Source of the DNA: Heteroruminococcus sp964370005
GTDB taxonomy: Bacteria > Bacillota > Clostridia > Oscillospirales > Ruminococcaceae
NCBI GenBank assembly: GCA_964370005.1
Contig: CAYJGR010000008.1
Coordinates: 1-40,086, forward strand
Length of the DNA: 40,086 nucleotides
Direction: 5' to 3'
Below the pieces are notes generated by a model. The model was given only the letters and a program-made list of their open reading frames with translations. It did no database searches and was not told where the DNA came from. This document shows, piece by piece, positions 39,149 through 40,086 of this stretch; the stretch's first letter is position 1, and each line of letters starts with the position of its first letter. Both the position numbers and the translations under genes were made by a program.

Positions 39149-40024
39149 ATGGATATTAAAAAAAATGCAAGGCTCAGAGAACTGATAAATAAACCCGGAC
39201 TTATTGTAGCTCCTGGTTGCCACGATGGCATAGGGGCTAAAATCATCGAGAAATTAGGTTTTGAGGTTGCTTATATGGGTGGCAATGGTACAATGAGCAG
39301 TTTGCTTGGAAAGCCCGACATAGGGCTTGGTACTGCCACTGAAATGGTGATGAGAGCCGGATATTTAGCCGAATGCATAGACATTCCCCTGGTGTGTGAT
39401 GCGGACACAGGGTATGGAAATATCAACAATGTTTTTCGCACAGTTAGATCTTATGAAGCGGCAGGGGTAAGTGGTATACACATTGAAGACCAAACCATGC
39501 CAAAAAAATGCGGTGCAATGGAGGGCGTGACTGTTGTTCCGATAGAAGAAGTATGCGAGAAGATTAAAATTGCCAAACTGGCTCGCAAGGATGATAATTT
39601 TGTGATTATAGCAAGAACAGATTGCTTTAACACGCTGGGAATAGATGAGGTTATTCGTAGATGCAAGCTGTATGAAGAGGCCGGTGCGGATATTATCATG
39701 CCGGAAAATCTTATTGAAAAAGAGGATATGCTAAAGGTCACAGGGGCCATTACCAACACCCCACTATTAGCAGATGTGTGTGAGTTTACTCTACATCAAA
39801 TTTACAGCGATCAGGAACTATACGATATGGGGTACAAAATGGTTATACATCCGCTTGCTTCGGTTCTTATGCAAGCTAAGATGTTAAGCGAGCTGTATGG
39901 ACACTACAAAGAGCATGGCAGTACCTTGGAACTTGCAAAAAAAGGTCTGTTTATGTCACGAGAAGAATACCAGGAGTTAGTGGGTTATTCGTATGAAATG
40001 AATTTGAGAGAATTGATAAAATAA
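39149..40024 (+). CDS. Isocitrate lyase/PEP mutase family enzyme (methylisocitrate lyase or oxaloacetase-like)
   Basis: This 291-residue TIM-barrel lyase of the PrpB group has CDADTGYGN (about 81-89), which binds Mg. HIEDQTMPKKCGAMEG (about 113-128) contains the KKCG signature of the family, with Ala where isocitrate lyases have His. IIARTDC (about 152-158) also matches. It should cleave or rearrange a C-C or C-P bond of a 2-hydroxy or 2-oxo acid. Methylisocitrate lyase, dimethylmalate lyase and oxaloacetate hydrolase are all possible. The frame is open to 39110, but the ATG at 39149 has GGTAGGA upstream and starts the family core. It is in an operon with the isomerase and the downstream kinase. 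Confidence 0.85.
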   Translation: MDIKKNARLRELINKPGLIVAPGCHDGIGAKIIEKLGFEVAYMGGNGTMSSLLGKPDIGLGTATEMVMRAGYLAECIDIPLVCDADTGYGNINNVFRTVRSYEAAGVSGIHIEDQTMPKKCGAMEGVTVVPIEEVCEKIKIAKLARKDDNFVIIARTDCFNTLGIDEVIRRCKLYEEAGADIIMPENLIEKEDMLKVTGAITNTPLLADVCEFTLHQIYSDQELYDMGYKMVIHPLASVLMQAKMLSELYGHYKEHGSTLELAKKGLFMSREEYQELVGYSYEMNLRELIK

Positions 40025-40050
40025 GTTTGCTAACAGGAGGAACAAACCCT

Positions 40051-40086
40051 ATGAGCTGTTTTTTAGGGATAGATTCGGGCACAAGT
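40051..40086 (+). CDS. FGGY-family carbohydrate kinase, first 12 codons only
   Basis: The frame starts with ATG after a perfect AGGAGG (40035-40040) at 10 bp and runs off the window. The 12 residues MSCFLGIDSGTS match the phosphate-1 motif (LGID-GT) at the start of FGGY sugar kinases and of the related actin-fold families. As part of the operon with the isomerase and lyase, a sugar or polyol kinase is likely. Confidence 0.6.
   Translation, partial: MSCFLGIDSGTS

Overview
The window looks like a chromosomal scaffold of a gut-type, low-to-mid GC Firmicute, most likely a Clostridia member near Oscillospiraceae/Ruminococcaceae. This is inferred from a Spo0H-type sigma factor, an RqcH, a TrmK/Nif3 pair, a clostridial-style surface protein, a choloylglycine (bile salt) hydrolase and frequent GTG/TTG starts. 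A run of exactly 100 N (1740-1839) is a scaffold gap, so statements across it are limited.

Layout. 1-6.5 kb: the 3' part of a membrane GGDEF/EAL protein, a candidate small RNA with its own promoter and terminator, the gap, an AI-2E-type transporter, a bile salt hydrolase-like enzyme, an OmpR-type two-component system with a direct-repeat promoter, and tRNA-Leu(CAA). 6.6-14 kb: housekeeping genes (sigH, a zinc-ribbon protein, trmK, nif3, an unknown membrane protein, rqcH, purB, a cyclophilin). 14.1-18.2 kb: a MarR regulator with a MATE exporter and a GNAT acetyltransferase, then cardiolipin synthase. 18.4-26.8 kb: a hexitol PTS operon that carries its whole phosphorelay: mannitol-type IICB, a private HPr, a PRD regulator (MtlR), IIA, a PfkB sugar-phosphate kinase, a Zn-dependent polyol-phosphate dehydrogenase and a private Enzyme I. 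26.9-33.1 kb: a nicotinamidase-like hydrolase, and two divergent cyclic-di-GMP proteins (a two-SBP-domain EAL protein and a HAMP/GGDEF protein). 33.3-37.3 kb: a large secreted Ig-like surface protein and a SARP/BTAD regulator that ends in a degenerate GGDEF-like domain. 37.4-40.1 kb: an N-terminally truncated TRAP substrate-binding protein, a TIM-barrel isomerase/epimerase, a PEP-mutase/isocitrate-lyase family enzyme and the first codons of an FGGY kinase.

Most notable. (1) A structured leader of about 137 bp occurs twice, 13 kb apart, before two unrelated genes. Each copy contains two conserved hairpins, the ribosome binding site, and a boundary exactly at the start codon. This fits a mobile or repeated cis-regulatory RNA cassette. 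(2) The surface-protein promoter carries two hexamers (GGTCTC) in direct repeat with a 12-bp period, 9 bp from a perfect -10, which is the arrangement used by SARP regulators. The adjacent gene is a SARP, and an upstream copy of the repeat pair lies 54 bp away. (3) Four proteins carry GGDEF or GGDEF-like domains, each departing from the consensus motif. They lie near a surface protein, which suggests cyclic-di-GMP control of attachment. (4) The operon HPr keeps His15 but has Lys where Ser46 should be, so it should be a pure phosphocarrier insulated from HPr kinase control.
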